DNA of 64,000 nucleotides from Lewinella sp. IMCC34191 (GTDB lineage: Bacteria > Bacteroidota > Bacteroidia > Chitinophagales > Saprospiraceae). The DNA lies in NCBI RefSeq assembly GCF_003390935.1, contig NZ_QNQZ01000001.1:682001-746000 (forward strand), read 5' to 3'. Shown piece by piece: positions 48,600 to 57,637 of this stretch. The notes beneath the pieces are model-generated. The model ran no database searches and was not told where the DNA came from. It saw nothing but the letters and a program-made list of their open reading frames with translations. The position numbers were made by a program, and so were the translations under genes. Each line of letters starts with the position of its first letter. The stretch's first letter is position 1.

Positions 48600-49344
48600 A
48601 GAATTCATCCAGGGCGGGGGTGATTACGATTTCCGTACGTCGATTCCGTGCTCTTCCCTCCGCGGTGGAATTATCGCCGCGCGGGTCATTGTCGGCCCGT
48701 CCGGCAGCAGTCAACCGGTAGGGGTCCACACCGAAATCCTGTACGAGTTCCCGGACCACGGAGGCCGCGCGCATCGTGCTTAATTCCCAGTTGTCACGGA
48801 TGGTGCTGCTACGGACGGGAACGTTGTCCGTATGCCCCTCTACGATGATACTCAGATCACTGTGGTCGTTCAGGACCTTGCTCACCTTATCCAACACCCG
48901 TTCGGAAGCCGAATTAAGCCGGGCCGAGCCACTGCTGAACAGTAGGTTGTCGCTGATGCTCACGTGTACTTTTCCTCCCCGTACCTCGACTTGGACATCC
49001 TCATCGTTGATGTTATCAAGGCTGCGTTTGAGGTTCATCACTAGCGCCAGGGCCATACTGTCCTTCCGCTGAATGCTTCGGTTTAGCTCATTGATTCGGG
49101 TGGTTTGCCCGCTGATCGACTGCAGACTTTCGCGGATGCTCGTGGCGCCTTCCTTGGATATGACCGACAAGTCTTCCATGCGGTTCAGCAGATCGCCGTT
49201 CGTCCGCTGGACGGTTTCCAGCTGATTGCGGATCAAATCGTTTTCGCGCTCGGTGCTGGCGAGCTTCGTTTCCAGCTCCGTGATCTTGGCCTTGTTGCAT
49301 CCCAGGAAGGTCAGCGCTAATAGCAGCAGCGTTACATTTTTCAT
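48565..49344 (-). CDS. OmpA-family lipoprotein
   Basis: A 259-residue lipoprotein. The start at 49344 (MKNVTLLLLALTFLGC) is chosen for its lipobox FLGC; the open frame to 49413 adds residues without a signal. A coiled coil at about 22-110 (TELETKLASTERENDLIRNQLETV) precedes the OmpA/MotB domain (NLLFSSGSARLNSASERVLDKV ... VEGHTDNVPV ... ARNRRTEIVI), which binds peptidoglycan. The layout resembles the OmpA lipoproteins of flagella-less Bacteroidota. It follows the DUF2027-Smr gene by 58 bp. Confidence 0.9.
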   Translation of the reverse strand: MKNVTLLLLALTFLGCNKAKITELETKLASTERENDLIRNQLETVQRTNGDLLNRMEDLSVISKEGATSIRESLQSISGQTTRINELNRSIQRKDSMALALVMNLKRSLDNINDEDVQVEVRGGKVHVSISDNLLFSSGSARLNSASERVLDKVSKVLNDHSDLSIIVEGHTDNVPVRSSTIRDNWELSTMRAASVVRELVQDFGVDPYRLTAAGRADNDPRGDNSTAEGRARNRRTEIVITPALDEFFNLAQDPGTAG

Positions 49345-49402
49345 TTGGTATAGATTTCGTGGTGCAATAACGGTTTTTACCGTCGGAGAGTGCACCGATC
49401 GG

Positions 49403-50425
49403 TTACGAATCAAAGACCACTTCCGTGGCGCCGTAGCCGTATTTGGGATGATAATCGTTTGAAAATTTGCGCACGAAGGGGACGTGTTCGAGTTTCTGGT
49501 GAATCTCAGTTTTTAGAATACCGTTGCCTAGCCCGTGCACGATATAAATGCGTTCCACGTCAAGGCGAAGGGCCTGGTCCACGAAGCGGTCGAAGTGCTC
49601 CATCTGCAGCGACAGCACCTTGTCTTTGGAGACGGTGGACGGATCGTCAACCAGCGCAGACAGGTGCAAGTCCAGCACCGGGTTGAAGTCACCCCGCTCC
49701 TGGAGCGATGGCGGCCGCATGGTTTCGGGTTTGGAGCCGGGCTGCTTTTTCAACTGGGCGCGCGTAATCTCCCGCAGCGTTGATCCGGAGGACTCGTTTT
49801 CGGCGACCGAGGTTGCCTTCAGGTGAGGGAAAACCACGAACAGGTGGGCTCCGTGGCTCAGTTCGGGCACATCACGGAAGCTGCCGAAGAACTGCTTGGG
49901 CCGGACCTTAACCTGGTGAAAGTGCCGCGGGCCGGTACCGCCCTCCACCGCCGCCCGCACGTCCAGGTCCACCGTGAGTTTTTCGTTGAGCCAGGCGTAG
50001 GGAATCAGGTCCAGTCGCTTTTTCTCGTAGGGTGGCAGCGGGCCGAATTTGCTGCTCCGTTGACGGTCGCCTGTTTTCACCTTGATTTCGAAAAGAATTT
50101 TGCTGCGCGTACCGTTTATCAGGTAGAGCTGGTAGTTAGCGGGTTCGCCTTCCTCATTAAAGATTGGATCGAAGGCCAGCTGCACGCCGGTATCGTGCCG
50201 GTCATCCTGCAGTCCGGAGGCTGGTCGATCGGGGGCGGGTGGCGCGGGTGGCGGGCTTTCGGGATCGAGCAGCGCCAACGCATGACCGGGAGCGGGCAGG
50301 TGACCCAGACCACCATCCAGGCGAACCTGGTACGAATCGTTCGGCAAAACGGAAGATATCGTTCCGGCCTTGCCGGTACGGAGCAAACTGACCCGGTCAC
50401 CTACTTTAAAATTCATATTCGTCAA
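49403..50425 (-). CDS. DUF2027 and Smr-domain protein
   Basis: A 340-residue cytoplasmic protein with an N-terminal SH3/KOW-like motif (FKVGDRVSLLRTGKAGTISSVL), a central DUF2027 beta domain (LYLINGTRSKILFEIKV ... IPYAWLNEKLTVDLD) and a C-terminal Smr domain (LDLHLSAL ... IYIVHGLGNGILKTEIHQ). The LDLH and HGxGxGIL motifs are those of MutS2-like Smr nucleases, so it may bind or cut branched DNA or act on stalled ribosomes. An alternative start lies three codons downstream (50416). It is divergent from the methyltransferase gene with only 10 bp between starts. Confidence 0.88.
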   Translation of the reverse strand: MTNMNFKVGDRVSLLRTGKAGTISSVLPNDSYQVRLDGGLGHLPAPGHALALLDPESPPPAPPAPDRPASGLQDDRHDTGVQLAFDPIFNEEGEPANYQLYLINGTRSKILFEIKVKTGDRQRSSKFGPLPPYEKKRLDLIPYAWLNEKLTVDLDVRAAVEGGTGPRHFHQVKVRPKQFFGSFRDVPELSHGAHLFVVFPHLKATSVAENESSGSTLREITRAQLKKQPGSKPETMRPPSLQERGDFNPVLDLHLSALVDDPSTVSKDKVLSLQMEHFDRFVDQALRLDVERIYIVHGLGNGILKTEIHQKLEHVPFVRKFSNDYHPKYGYGATEVVFDS

Positions 50426-50435
50426 CTTAGATTAA

Positions 50436-51194
50436 ATGGTAAGGCTTTGGTGGCGGCTGTTGTTGCGATCCACCCGGTTGATTGCCGCGGAGGGCTACCT
50501 TGCAGCCGTGGGAGTAGTACAACACATCAGATGGCGCCTGGCTCAATCACTGGAGTGGCGCTGGTGGGAATCTTATCTCCGGCACCAATCGCCGGCCGAC
50601 TACCTGGAGAACAAAAAGCGCTACTGGCTTAAGGTGATGGAGACGATGGGTTGGAAACCGCTTCCGAATGCCCGGGTGGCCGACGTCGGTTGCGGACCCG
50701 CCGGCGTTTTCATCGCGCTGCATGATCGACAGCAGGTAACCGCGCTCGATCCGCTACTGGAGCGCTACGAGGACCTGCCAATCTTCAGTCGAGCTAATTA
50801 TCCCACTGTACGTTTTTTGCCACGGATGCTCGAAGGAACACTTGACCTCGCTCCATTTAAGCAGCTCTATTGTTTCAACGCGATCAATCACGTAAAGGAC
50901 TGGGACGCGGCTCTGGATGCCCTCACGAGCATGGCCGAATCCGGGACCTCCTTACTGCTAAGTAGTGACGTACATCGTCACCGGTGGCTATTACCCTTGT
51001 TCCGGGCCTTGCCGGGTGATGCGCTTCACCCCCAGCAACACTTGGCCGGTGACTATCGCGAAGCCCTGCAACTCAGAGGGTGGCGGATAGACCGGGAAGT
51101 CGTGATGCGTACGGAACGGATTTTCGAATACCGGATTTGGAAATGTACGTTTACCGCCGCTCCACCCCCTCCGCCGAGGCCTGGCGCTGCGTGA
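50436..51194 (+). CDS. Class I SAM-dependent methyltransferase
   Basis: A 252-residue protein with the SAM-binding motif VADVGCGPAG at 81-90, a following acidic strand end TALDPLLE, and YCFNAINHVKDWDAALD as motif IV. An N-terminal extension of about 55 residues (VRLWWRLLLRSTRLI) is basic and aromatic and may touch membrane. The acceptor is unknown. Its 3' end overlaps that of the sterol-desaturase gene by 44 bp, both read as coding, with the methyltransferase tail (PPPPPRPGAA) being low complexity. Confidence 0.82.
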   Translation: MVRLWWRLLLRSTRLIAAEGYLAAVGVVQHIRWRLAQSLEWRWWESYLRHQSPADYLENKKRYWLKVMETMGWKPLPNARVADVGCGPAGVFIALHDRQQVTALDPLLERYEDLPIFSRANYPTVRFLPRMLEGTLDLAPFKQLYCFNAINHVKDWDAALDALTSMAESGTSLLLSSDVHRHRWLLPLFRALPGDALHPQQHLAGDYREALQLRGWRIDREVVMRTERIFEYRIWKCTFTAAPPPPPRPGAA

Positions 51195-51939
51195 AGGAGC
51201 GAAAGCGCTCGGAGAATTTTGGACTTTCCGTACCCATCCATTTGTCCCAAAAGGTGAAATAGAGGCCGAAGTTATAGCGGGCCTGCTTGTGGTGGACATC
51301 GTGGTGCGTGGCCCCGATAAGTCCGCGCAGAACGGGGATACGGGCCCAGGAGGCCGGGAAGATCTCGATGCCGGCATGATTGATGGTCGCCGAAAGGGTC
51401 ATCACGGCCAGCAGCGTGAGAAAGGCGAAAACGTGCATGGGAATAAGCAGTACGCTTAGTGGAAGAAATACTGCCTGCAAGACCGCTTCGATGGGATGAA
51501 AACTGAAAGCGGTCCAGGCGGTAGTTTCAATACTCTCGTGGTGCCAACGGTGGACCTTGTCGTAAACACCCGGCCGGTGCATCCACCGGTGGATCCAGTA
51601 GTAGTAGGTTTCCTGCAGGAATAGAAAAAGGACCGGGCCGGCAGCCAGCCAAATGTAATTGGAGGTGGAATCAAGTGACATATACAGCTGCGTATACCCA
51701 GCCTGCCACAGGAAAAGAACGGCAATACCGAAGGCGGCAAATATGAGCGACACGATGGCCGACCGCCTGATTTCGGTTCCTACCTGCGCTCCGACGCCAA
51801 CATCATAGTGGAAAATGCGGTGGCGCAGCCGCTCGCGCAGCCGCTTGCGAAGCAGGTGGTGGTACAAACCGCTGAAGGCGATGTAGCGCAGGAAAATAAC
51901 TGCGAAAAGAACCGCTACCCAATAAATCCAGTGCCACAT
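51151..51939 (-). CDS. Sterol desaturase / fatty acid hydroxylase family protein
   Basis: A 262-residue integral membrane di-iron enzyme. Histidine boxes: HRWMH (His117-His121), HRWHH (His130-His134), His188 in INHAG, and HHDVHH (212-217), with four to five membrane helices. Such enzymes hydroxylate or desaturate sterols, fatty acids, carotenoids or sphingolipids. All metal ligands are present; the substrate is not known. It follows the DUF2059 gene by 6 bp on the minus strand. Confidence 0.9.
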   Translation of the reverse strand: MWHWIYWVAVLFAVIFLRYIAFSGLYHHLLRKRLRERLRHRIFHYDVGVGAQVGTEIRRSAIVSLIFAAFGIAVLFLWQAGYTQLYMSLDSTSNYIWLAAGPVLFLFLQETYYYWIHRWMHRPGVYDKVHRWHHESIETTAWTAFSFHPIEAVLQAVFLPLSVLLIPMHVFAFLTLLAVMTLSATINHAGIEIFPASWARIPVLRGLIGATHHDVHHKQARYNFGLYFTFWDKWMGTESPKFSERFRSFTQRQASAEGVERR

Positions 51940-51945
51940 TATACC

Positions 51946-52398
51946 TTAATTGCCTTCCGAGTCGGAGTTTAGCCGTTCCACGATTTCCTGCGCGATCTGC
52001 TGTCCCCAGGCCTGGCCGACCTGCATACTCTGCTGCTGCACGACCGGCATTTTGGCCATGATGGACTGGGCGAGGGGATTGCGGTGGTAGTCGATCAGGA
52101 AATCCACTTCCTCCTCGGTGTAATTGGCCATGTAAATTTTGACCAACTCCGGTTCAATGGACTTGAAACCCTCCGTGCGGAGGCGATCCATAAAGGTCGA
52201 CCACCACGTATCGGGGATGTCGGCATAGGCCGCGGACTGCTGCTGTAATTGGATCATATTCATGGCCGAGCTCACGAACATTTCCTCCGATCCAGATACC
52301 TCGATAAGGCGTATTACCTTAGCTTCGAGACTGTCGGACTGTCCGAGTAACGGGCCGGTAAGCACAGCGCACATCAAGAGTAGAATCAGTTGCTTCAT
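51946..52398 (-). CDS. DUF2059 secreted protein
   Basis: A 150-residue exported protein (signal MKQLILLLMCAVLTGPLLG) with the DUF2059 phrases LIEVSGSEEMF and YMANYTEEEVDFLIDYHRNPLAQSI. Function unknown. Its ATG (52398-52396) overlaps, on the other strand, the TTG start of the GDPD gene, so the two divergent genes have interlocked 5' ends. It precedes the sterol-desaturase gene by 6 bp. Confidence 0.85.
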   Translation of the reverse strand: MKQLILLLMCAVLTGPLLGQSDSLEAKVIRLIEVSGSEEMFVSSAMNMIQLQQQSAAYADIPDTWWSTFMDRLRTEGFKSIEPELVKIYMANYTEEEVDFLIDYHRNPLAQSIMAKMPVVQQQSMQVGQAWGQQIAQEIVERLNSDSEGN

Positions 52399-53292
52399 AA
52401 CTTCAAGTATATCCTATTAACCCTCCCGCTCCTTTACAGTTGCGGTAACCGGCCTATGACACCACCAACCGCTGAACGGACCATCGACTGGCAGGGCCAC
52501 CGGGGCGCCCGGGGTTTACTTCCCGAAAATAGTATCCCGGCGTTTTTGCGGGCCCTGAGCTACCCGGAGATCACCACCCTTGAACTGGACGTGGTGATCA
52601 GTGGAGACGACCGGGTCATCGTTAGCCACGACCCGTTTATGGAACCCGAGATCTGTTCGCTTCCCGATGGAGGCGATATAACCGACACGATCCGCCTCCG
52701 CAGCCTGACCGCCGCTGAAATAGCGACCTACGACTGCGGGCAACGCCGGCACCCCCGCTTTCCCGAGCAGCAGTCCAGACCCGCCAGCAAGCCGACCCTG
52801 GCCGCGGTATTCGCCGCCGTGGACCGCTATTGTCTGCAGCAGGGGCGTGACCTGCCGCGCTACAACATTGAGCTGAAGTACCAGGTGGATTGGGAACCGG
52901 AACTGGTGCCCGGCCGGCAAAAATTCGCTGAGCTGGTACTGCAGGATATTGCCAACTGGGGCCACCCCGAACTCGTCAATCTACAGTGCTTCGACCCACC
53001 CACCCTGGCCGTTCTGCACGAGCTGGCACCGGAGATGCCGCTGGCCTATCTCGATGAGGCACCCGGAGAGGTCGCCGAGAAGATGAAACGACTGGGCTTT
53101 ACCCCGGAGATTTACAGCCCTTGGGAACGTGGACTGACCGCCGATATCATCGGGGAGGCCCGCTCTTTAGGCATGCGTGTCATTCCGTGGACGGTCAATG
53201 AAGTCGACCGGATGCGTGAACTCTTGGCGCTCGGGGTGGACGGTATCATCACCGACTATCCGGACCGTATCACCCTGGTAAAACCTCGATGA
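52390..53292 (+). CDS. Glycerophosphodiester phosphodiesterase lipoprotein
   Basis: A 300-residue GDPD TIM-barrel enzyme. HRGARGLLPENSIPAF holds the catalytic His and Arg, and ELDVVIS and HDPFM hold the metal and acid residues, with PWTVNEVDRM near the end. It splits glycerophosphodiesters to glycerol-3-phosphate and alcohol. The TTG at 52390 is the only start that keeps the signal and lipobox (LLYSC, Cys18), since an in-frame stop lies just upstream. The gene after it overlaps by ATGA. Confidence 0.88.
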   Translation: MLHNFKYILLTLPLLYSCGNRPMTPPTAERTIDWQGHRGARGLLPENSIPAFLRALSYPEITTLELDVVISGDDRVIVSHDPFMEPEICSLPDGGDITDTIRLRSLTAAEIATYDCGQRRHPRFPEQQSRPASKPTLAAVFAAVDRYCLQQGRDLPRYNIELKYQVDWEPELVPGRQKFAELVLQDIANWGHPELVNLQCFDPPTLAVLHELAPEMPLAYLDEAPGEVAEKMKRLGFTPEIYSPWERGLTADIIGEARSLGMRVIPWTVNEVDRMRELLALGVDGIITDYPDRITLVKPR

Positions 53293-54380
53293 TGCGGTGG
53301 TCACCGGTATTGGTTTTGTGCGTACTACTTATCAGCTTGCTCCTGCCGGCCTGCCGGCCGAAGCCTTCGCCGGTGGATTCGGAGCTGTCCGCCGAACGGA
53401 TCCTCCCCGCGACCTTTGTACGGGGGATGACCTTTGCCCACGAGGGATACCGGGGGCACAATGGCTACGGCGGGGAGTTAGCAGGCCTTTCACTCGATAG
53501 CCTTAAACGGCTAAATGTTAATGCGGTAGCTATCGTCCCCTACACCTTCATGCGAGGGATGGAACCGATAGATACCCTACCGATACCGGAGCATTACGGG
53601 GCGGAAAATGATTCGGCGGTGTTGGTTTCCATTCGCCAGGCAAGAGCCCGGGGCATGCAAGTGATGCTCAAGCCACAGATATGGATCCGGGGATCCTGGC
53701 CGGGGGAGATCGATTTTTCCGGGCCGGATGCATGGGATCGTTTTTTCCTGGCTTACCAACGCTGGATCGGACACTACGCCGATATGGCTCAGTCCGAGCA
53801 AGTCGAGGCGCTCTGTATCGGAACGGAATTAGTGCATGCGACACTCCAGTACCCGGAAAGGTGGCGCGCGATCATCCGGGAACTGCGGTCCCGCTACGAT
53901 GGTAAGCTGACCTATGCTGCCAACTGGGGGGAAGAATTTGAGAACCTGAGCTTTTGGGAAGACCTGGATATCATCGGTTTGAATAGTTATTACCCGCTGG
54001 CCGATCATACGGAACCGGACGATGCCGAATTGATGGCGGGTGCCCGGCGTTGGATAACGGTAGCCGACCGCATAGGACAGGAAAACGACCGCCCGGTTTG
54101 GCTTACGGAAGTGGGTTATCGCTCCGTGGCTACGGCGTGGATGAATCCCCATGCGGAAGCGGGAGACCGGGCTTCCAGTCTGGATCACCAGGCACGGTGC
54201 TACGCCGCTCTTGCAAATGCCGTGCGCGCTTCGGATCGGGTGACGGGCATGTTTGTCTGGAAGTGGCCGTCCTATCTCGGTCACCAGGAAGATCGTGCCG
54301 GGCGTGAGGTAGGATTCGTGCCGGGCGGAAAGCCCGCAGGCCTGATCCTGCGGGAACTGTACCGGCAGCCGGCGCAGTAG
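53289..54380 (+). CDS. GH113-like glycoside hydrolase lipoprotein
   Basis: A 363-residue lipoprotein (lipobox LLPAC, Cys22) whose sequence fits glycoside hydrolase family 113, the beta-mannanase-like TIM barrels. Examples are RLNVNAVAIVPYTF, RARGMQVMLKPQIWI, EALCIGTELVHA (acid/base Glu), LDIIGLNSYYPL and PVWLTEVGYRS (nucleophile Glu). It probably cleaves mannose-containing or related glycans at the cell surface. It overlaps the GDPD stop by ATGA, so the two lipoproteins are coexpressed. Confidence 0.85.
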   Translation: MMRWSPVLVLCVLLISLLLPACRPKPSPVDSELSAERILPATFVRGMTFAHEGYRGHNGYGGELAGLSLDSLKRLNVNAVAIVPYTFMRGMEPIDTLPIPEHYGAENDSAVLVSIRQARARGMQVMLKPQIWIRGSWPGEIDFSGPDAWDRFFLAYQRWIGHYADMAQSEQVEALCIGTELVHATLQYPERWRAIIRELRSRYDGKLTYAANWGEEFENLSFWEDLDIIGLNSYYPLADHTEPDDAELMAGARRWITVADRIGQENDRPVWLTEVGYRSVATAWMNPHAEAGDRASSLDHQARCYAALANAVRASDRVTGMFVWKWPSYLGHQEDRAGREVGFVPGGKPAGLILRELYRQPAQ

Positions 54381-54384
54381 GTTG

Positions 54385-56193
54385 CTAATCCAGGGTAGCG
54401 ATCGTGAGGTTATCGACCAGCACGGCGGATTTATCCTCTCCTCCGTTCCAGAGCAATACCGCTACTTCGTCGGCGCCTCCGGCGGGAGCGCGGGCTTCCA
54501 GCACTAAGTTGCGCCGGCCCTCCTCGTTGAGCGCGCGGTGAATCCGGATGAGCCGGTACTTGTCCGCCTGACCGTTCCTGTAGAAACGCATGACGAACTG
54601 GGTCGAGCTGTGGATGCCGGCGCGGTACTCGGCATTGGCAAAGTCGGCCGTCGCGCGTATCCACTGATTGCTTTCAAAGGGTCCGCTAACGCGAAACTCC
54701 GGGGTGCTGCTGATCGAGTCCTTAAGGCAAAAAGAACCGGCTCCGGTGATCGGGTCTATGCCGCACGGCGTAGTGGGAATGGTGTCGAACGTATTGGTAT
54801 AGATTGTGTCGATTCGGTCGGGCGTACCCCGGTAGAATTCCGGGTTGTCCAACAGGAAAAGGTCGTCGACATTCCGTTCGAAGGTGAACAGCGTCCGCCA
54901 GTAGTAGGCCCGGTTCATCCATTCTGAGACGAACAAGCCGCCGCGGTGTGCCTGGTGCGTGAACCACAGATTGTGCGCCACGAAAAGCAAACAGACAAGC
55001 CCAAAGATGACGCGCAGCCACAACTGACGCCGCCCTATCCACATCACAGTAGCCGCCAGGGGAAAGGAGAGTACGGCATACGTTTGCACCATGGTACGCT
55101 GTCCGAGACTTCCGCCGTACCACCAGACGCTCCAGGCAAAAGCTACGTAAACGAAGAACAGCGTGTGAACGCTTACCGCCGTGAACACCGGACGACGATA
55201 AACGAAAAGTGCCCCGAAACCTAGTACGGCAAACCACATCATCGGGGTGTAGGTGAGCCATCCCGCCCTGTAGCTGAACAGCCCGTCGATCAGGTGGGGG
55301 TGAAGCCAGTCAAAGCCCTGGTCTTCATAGCTGTAGACGATCCATTCACCGGAAACGTATCGCCAGTAGATCAACTGGATCGACCCCACCATCAGACACG
55401 CGATAACCGCGAGCAAAAGTTGGAGGGGGCGGGAAGTCAGGTACCGGTAGCGGTCGATAAGACCGTCCACGGTGGGGGGCATCTTCCAGAGCAGCGGGAT
55501 AAGCGCGGCCAAAATTTCGGTGGGCCGGGTCAGGGCCATCAATCCCACGAGTAGCCCGATCGCCAGAAAATGGGGGGTCTTTGCCTGCTCGCCGCGTCGG
55601 TACAGATTGTCGGTTACCCAGATAAGCAAGGCGTAGAGGGTGAAAACATGACTGTGCGTCATGGCCCCGTCGATGGCCGCGTAATTGAGGTAATTGGTAC
55701 CGAAGACGATCAACAACAGCGTGATGGCCACGGTGCCCGCTTTAAAATAACGGCCCAGTACGATAGTGAGCACGAATAAACCCAGGCCGGCGACCAGTAA
55801 ACTGCCCACGGATATAGCCACCTGATAGGGGCGGGAAAAGCCGTCGGCGGGATACGCATCCGTCTGTAAGGCGTATAGGTGAGCCAGGGCAAAGAACGGG
55901 CTGTAGAGTACGGCCTGTCCGGCGCTGTATTTCATGACCATTGCCCCGGACTCATGCGCGAAGGTCTGATAGGGGCTGTACGTCGGGTGGTATTGCTCAA
56001 TAATGTCCGGCAGGAAAGCTACCTCCCGCAGATCGTCATAGATGAAGAGCGCCGGCAGGTAGAGGTAGTAGCCCGAAACATCGTAACTGATAGTTGCCTC
56101 GCTGCCGCCACTTTGCCACTTCGGGTAGTAAAAGTGCGTAGCCAGCAGCATGACGTAGCAGAGCAGAAGCGCTAGGATGGGGGCATTCTTCAC
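54385..56193 (-). CDS. Polytopic membrane protein, possible glycosyltransferase-C type
   Basis: A 602-residue protein with roughly eleven membrane helices in its first 420 residues and a soluble C-terminal beta domain (about 430-602: TYNTFDTIPTT is not exact, but FCLKDSISSTPEFRVSGPF and AVLLWNGGEDKSAVLVDNL are). A first extracytoplasmic loop with YDVSGYYLYLPALF recalls the GT-C fold, whose catalytic acid lies there, but no family is certain. The start is GTG at 56193, giving a good first helix. Stop-to-stop distance to the GH113 gene is 4 bp. Divergent from the M24 peptidase gene. Confidence 0.6.
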   Translation of the reverse strand: MKNAPILALLLCYVMLLATHFYYPKWQSGGSEATISYDVSGYYLYLPALFIYDDLREVAFLPDIIEQYHPTYSPYQTFAHESGAMVMKYSAGQAVLYSPFFALAHLYALQTDAYPADGFSRPYQVAISVGSLLVAGLGLFVLTIVLGRYFKAGTVAITLLLIVFGTNYLNYAAIDGAMTHSHVFTLYALLIWVTDNLYRRGEQAKTPHFLAIGLLVGLMALTRPTEILAALIPLLWKMPPTVDGLIDRYRYLTSRPLQLLLAVIACLMVGSIQLIYWRYVSGEWIVYSYEDQGFDWLHPHLIDGLFSYRAGWLTYTPMMWFAVLGFGALFVYRRPVFTAVSVHTLFFVYVAFAWSVWWYGGSLGQRTMVQTYAVLSFPLAATVMWIGRRQLWLRVIFGLVCLLFVAHNLWFTHQAHRGGLFVSEWMNRAYYWRTLFTFERNVDDLFLLDNPEFYRGTPDRIDTIYTNTFDTIPTTPCGIDPITGAGSFCLKDSISSTPEFRVSGPFESNQWIRATADFANAEYRAGIHSSTQFVMRFYRNGQADKYRLIRIHRALNEEGRRNLVLEARAPAGGADEVAVLLWNGGEDKSAVLVDNLTIATLD

Positions 56194-56253
56194 GGAAGTA
56201 AAGGTAATGCGTGCGCGGCCTTATACCTTTAGGCCTCAGAAAATCCCTCCGCC

Positions 56254-57585
56254 ATGCGTGTCCTGTTCGCCTTGCTCTTTGCAGTCTTTACCGTATCGTC
56301 TTTGCACGCTCAGCATACCATGCCCGTTATCTTATCGCTGAAGGAACAGGGAGCGTTACAGGATCGATGGTTGAAAGAACGTTTTGCTACGGTCGTTCCG
56401 GAGCTGATGCGCAGAGAGGGCATCGATATGTGGGTCATGATCACCCGCGAATACAACGAGGATGCCGTAGTGAAAACCATGCTGCCAAGCAGCTGGATGG
56501 GCGCTCGGCGGACAACCATGCTGCTGATCTACGACCCGGGCGAAGGGAAGGAACTGGAAACCCTGGCCTGCGCTCGCTATGACGTCGGAGAGGTTTTTAA
56601 AAAAGCGTGGGATAAGGAGCAGCAACCCGACCAGTGGAAGCAGTTAGTGGAGTTGATCGAGGCGCGCAATCCAAAGAAGATTGCCGTGAACCGAAGTGAG
56701 GAATTTGGATTGGCCGACGGCATAAGCAGCTACCACTACGATCGGCTGTTGGAAGCCCTGCCCGACGAATTGGATGAGCGGGTCGTGAGCGGAGAAAATC
56801 TCGCGATTGGTTGGCTGGAGACCCGGATACCCGCCGAAATGACCGTCTACCGCCAAATCATGCAGATCGCCCACGCGATCATCGCCGAGGCCTTTAGCGA
56901 GCGGGTGATTCAACCGGGGGTGACCACCACGGAAGATGTAGTATGGTTCCTCCGCGAGCGGACGCGTGAATTGGGTTTAGGTACCTGGTTCCACCCGACG
57001 GTAGATGTTCAGCGGTCCGAGCCGCAGGACCTATACGGCTTCAGCAACCGACCCGGAGCGGATATCATCCAGCCCGGCGATCTGGTCCACTGTGATTTCG
57101 GGATCACCTATTGCGGCCTGAATACGGACACGCAGGAAAACGCCTACGTGTTGCGGCCGGGAGAGCATACCGCCCCGGAAGACCTGGTAGCGGCACACCA
57201 AAAAAGTTTGCGGGTGATGGACTTACTCACGGGCAGCTTCGTCAACGGGACCACCGGTAACGAGATGCTACGTGCCACCATCGAGTCGGGCAAGGCGGAA
57301 GACCTGCGGCCATCGATCTACAGTCACCCCATCGGCTTTCACGGCCACGGGGCGGGACCGACCATCGGTCTGTGGGACCAACAAGAAGGGGTAGCGGTAA
57401 GAGGAGATTACCCACTGTACGCAAACACGGCCTACAGCATAGAATTAAATAACACGAGTCACGTAAAGGCGTGGGATAAGGACGTGCGGGTAATGGTGGA
57501 AGAAGACGGGTTCTGGGACGGAGAACAATTTTACTACATCAATGGCAGGCAGGAAGAGTTATACCTGATCCCACGACAGCATTGA
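56254..57585 (+). CDS. Secreted M24-family metallopeptidase (Xaa-Pro aminopeptidase-like)
   Basis: A 443-residue exported pita-bread peptidase with signal MRVLFALLFAVFTVSSLHAQ. Metal ligands are visible in VHCDFG (Asp), NTDTQENAYVL (Asp), GFHGHGAGP (His), SIELN (Glu) and MVEEDGFW (Glu), the M24 set. It likely removes N-terminal residues before proline, in the periplasm. A -7-like TACCTTTA lies upstream (56224-56231). It is the last clear gene before the 490-bp sparse region. Confidence 0.88.
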   Translation: MRVLFALLFAVFTVSSLHAQHTMPVILSLKEQGALQDRWLKERFATVVPELMRREGIDMWVMITREYNEDAVVKTMLPSSWMGARRTTMLLIYDPGEGKELETLACARYDVGEVFKKAWDKEQQPDQWKQLVELIEARNPKKIAVNRSEEFGLADGISSYHYDRLLEALPDELDERVVSGENLAIGWLETRIPAEMTVYRQIMQIAHAIIAEAFSERVIQPGVTTTEDVVWFLRERTRELGLGTWFHPTVDVQRSEPQDLYGFSNRPGADIIQPGDLVHCDFGITYCGLNTDTQENAYVLRPGEHTAPEDLVAAHQKSLRVMDLLTGSFVNGTTGNEMLRATIESGKAEDLRPSIYSHPIGFHGHGAGPTIGLWDQQEGVAVRGDYPLYANTAYSIELNNTSHVKAWDKDVRVMVEEDGFWDGEQFYYINGRQEELYLIPRQH

Positions 57586-57637
57586 TGCAGTGCGCTTTTC
57601 CATTGGTCTAAATACAGCGGAGCGGCTCTACGGCTGC

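Noticed and set aside
49823..50632. 269-codon plus-strand frame opposite the DUF2027-Smr gene
   Set aside because: It runs antisense through a well-supported gene and out of frame with the methyltransferase gene; no domain is recognisable.
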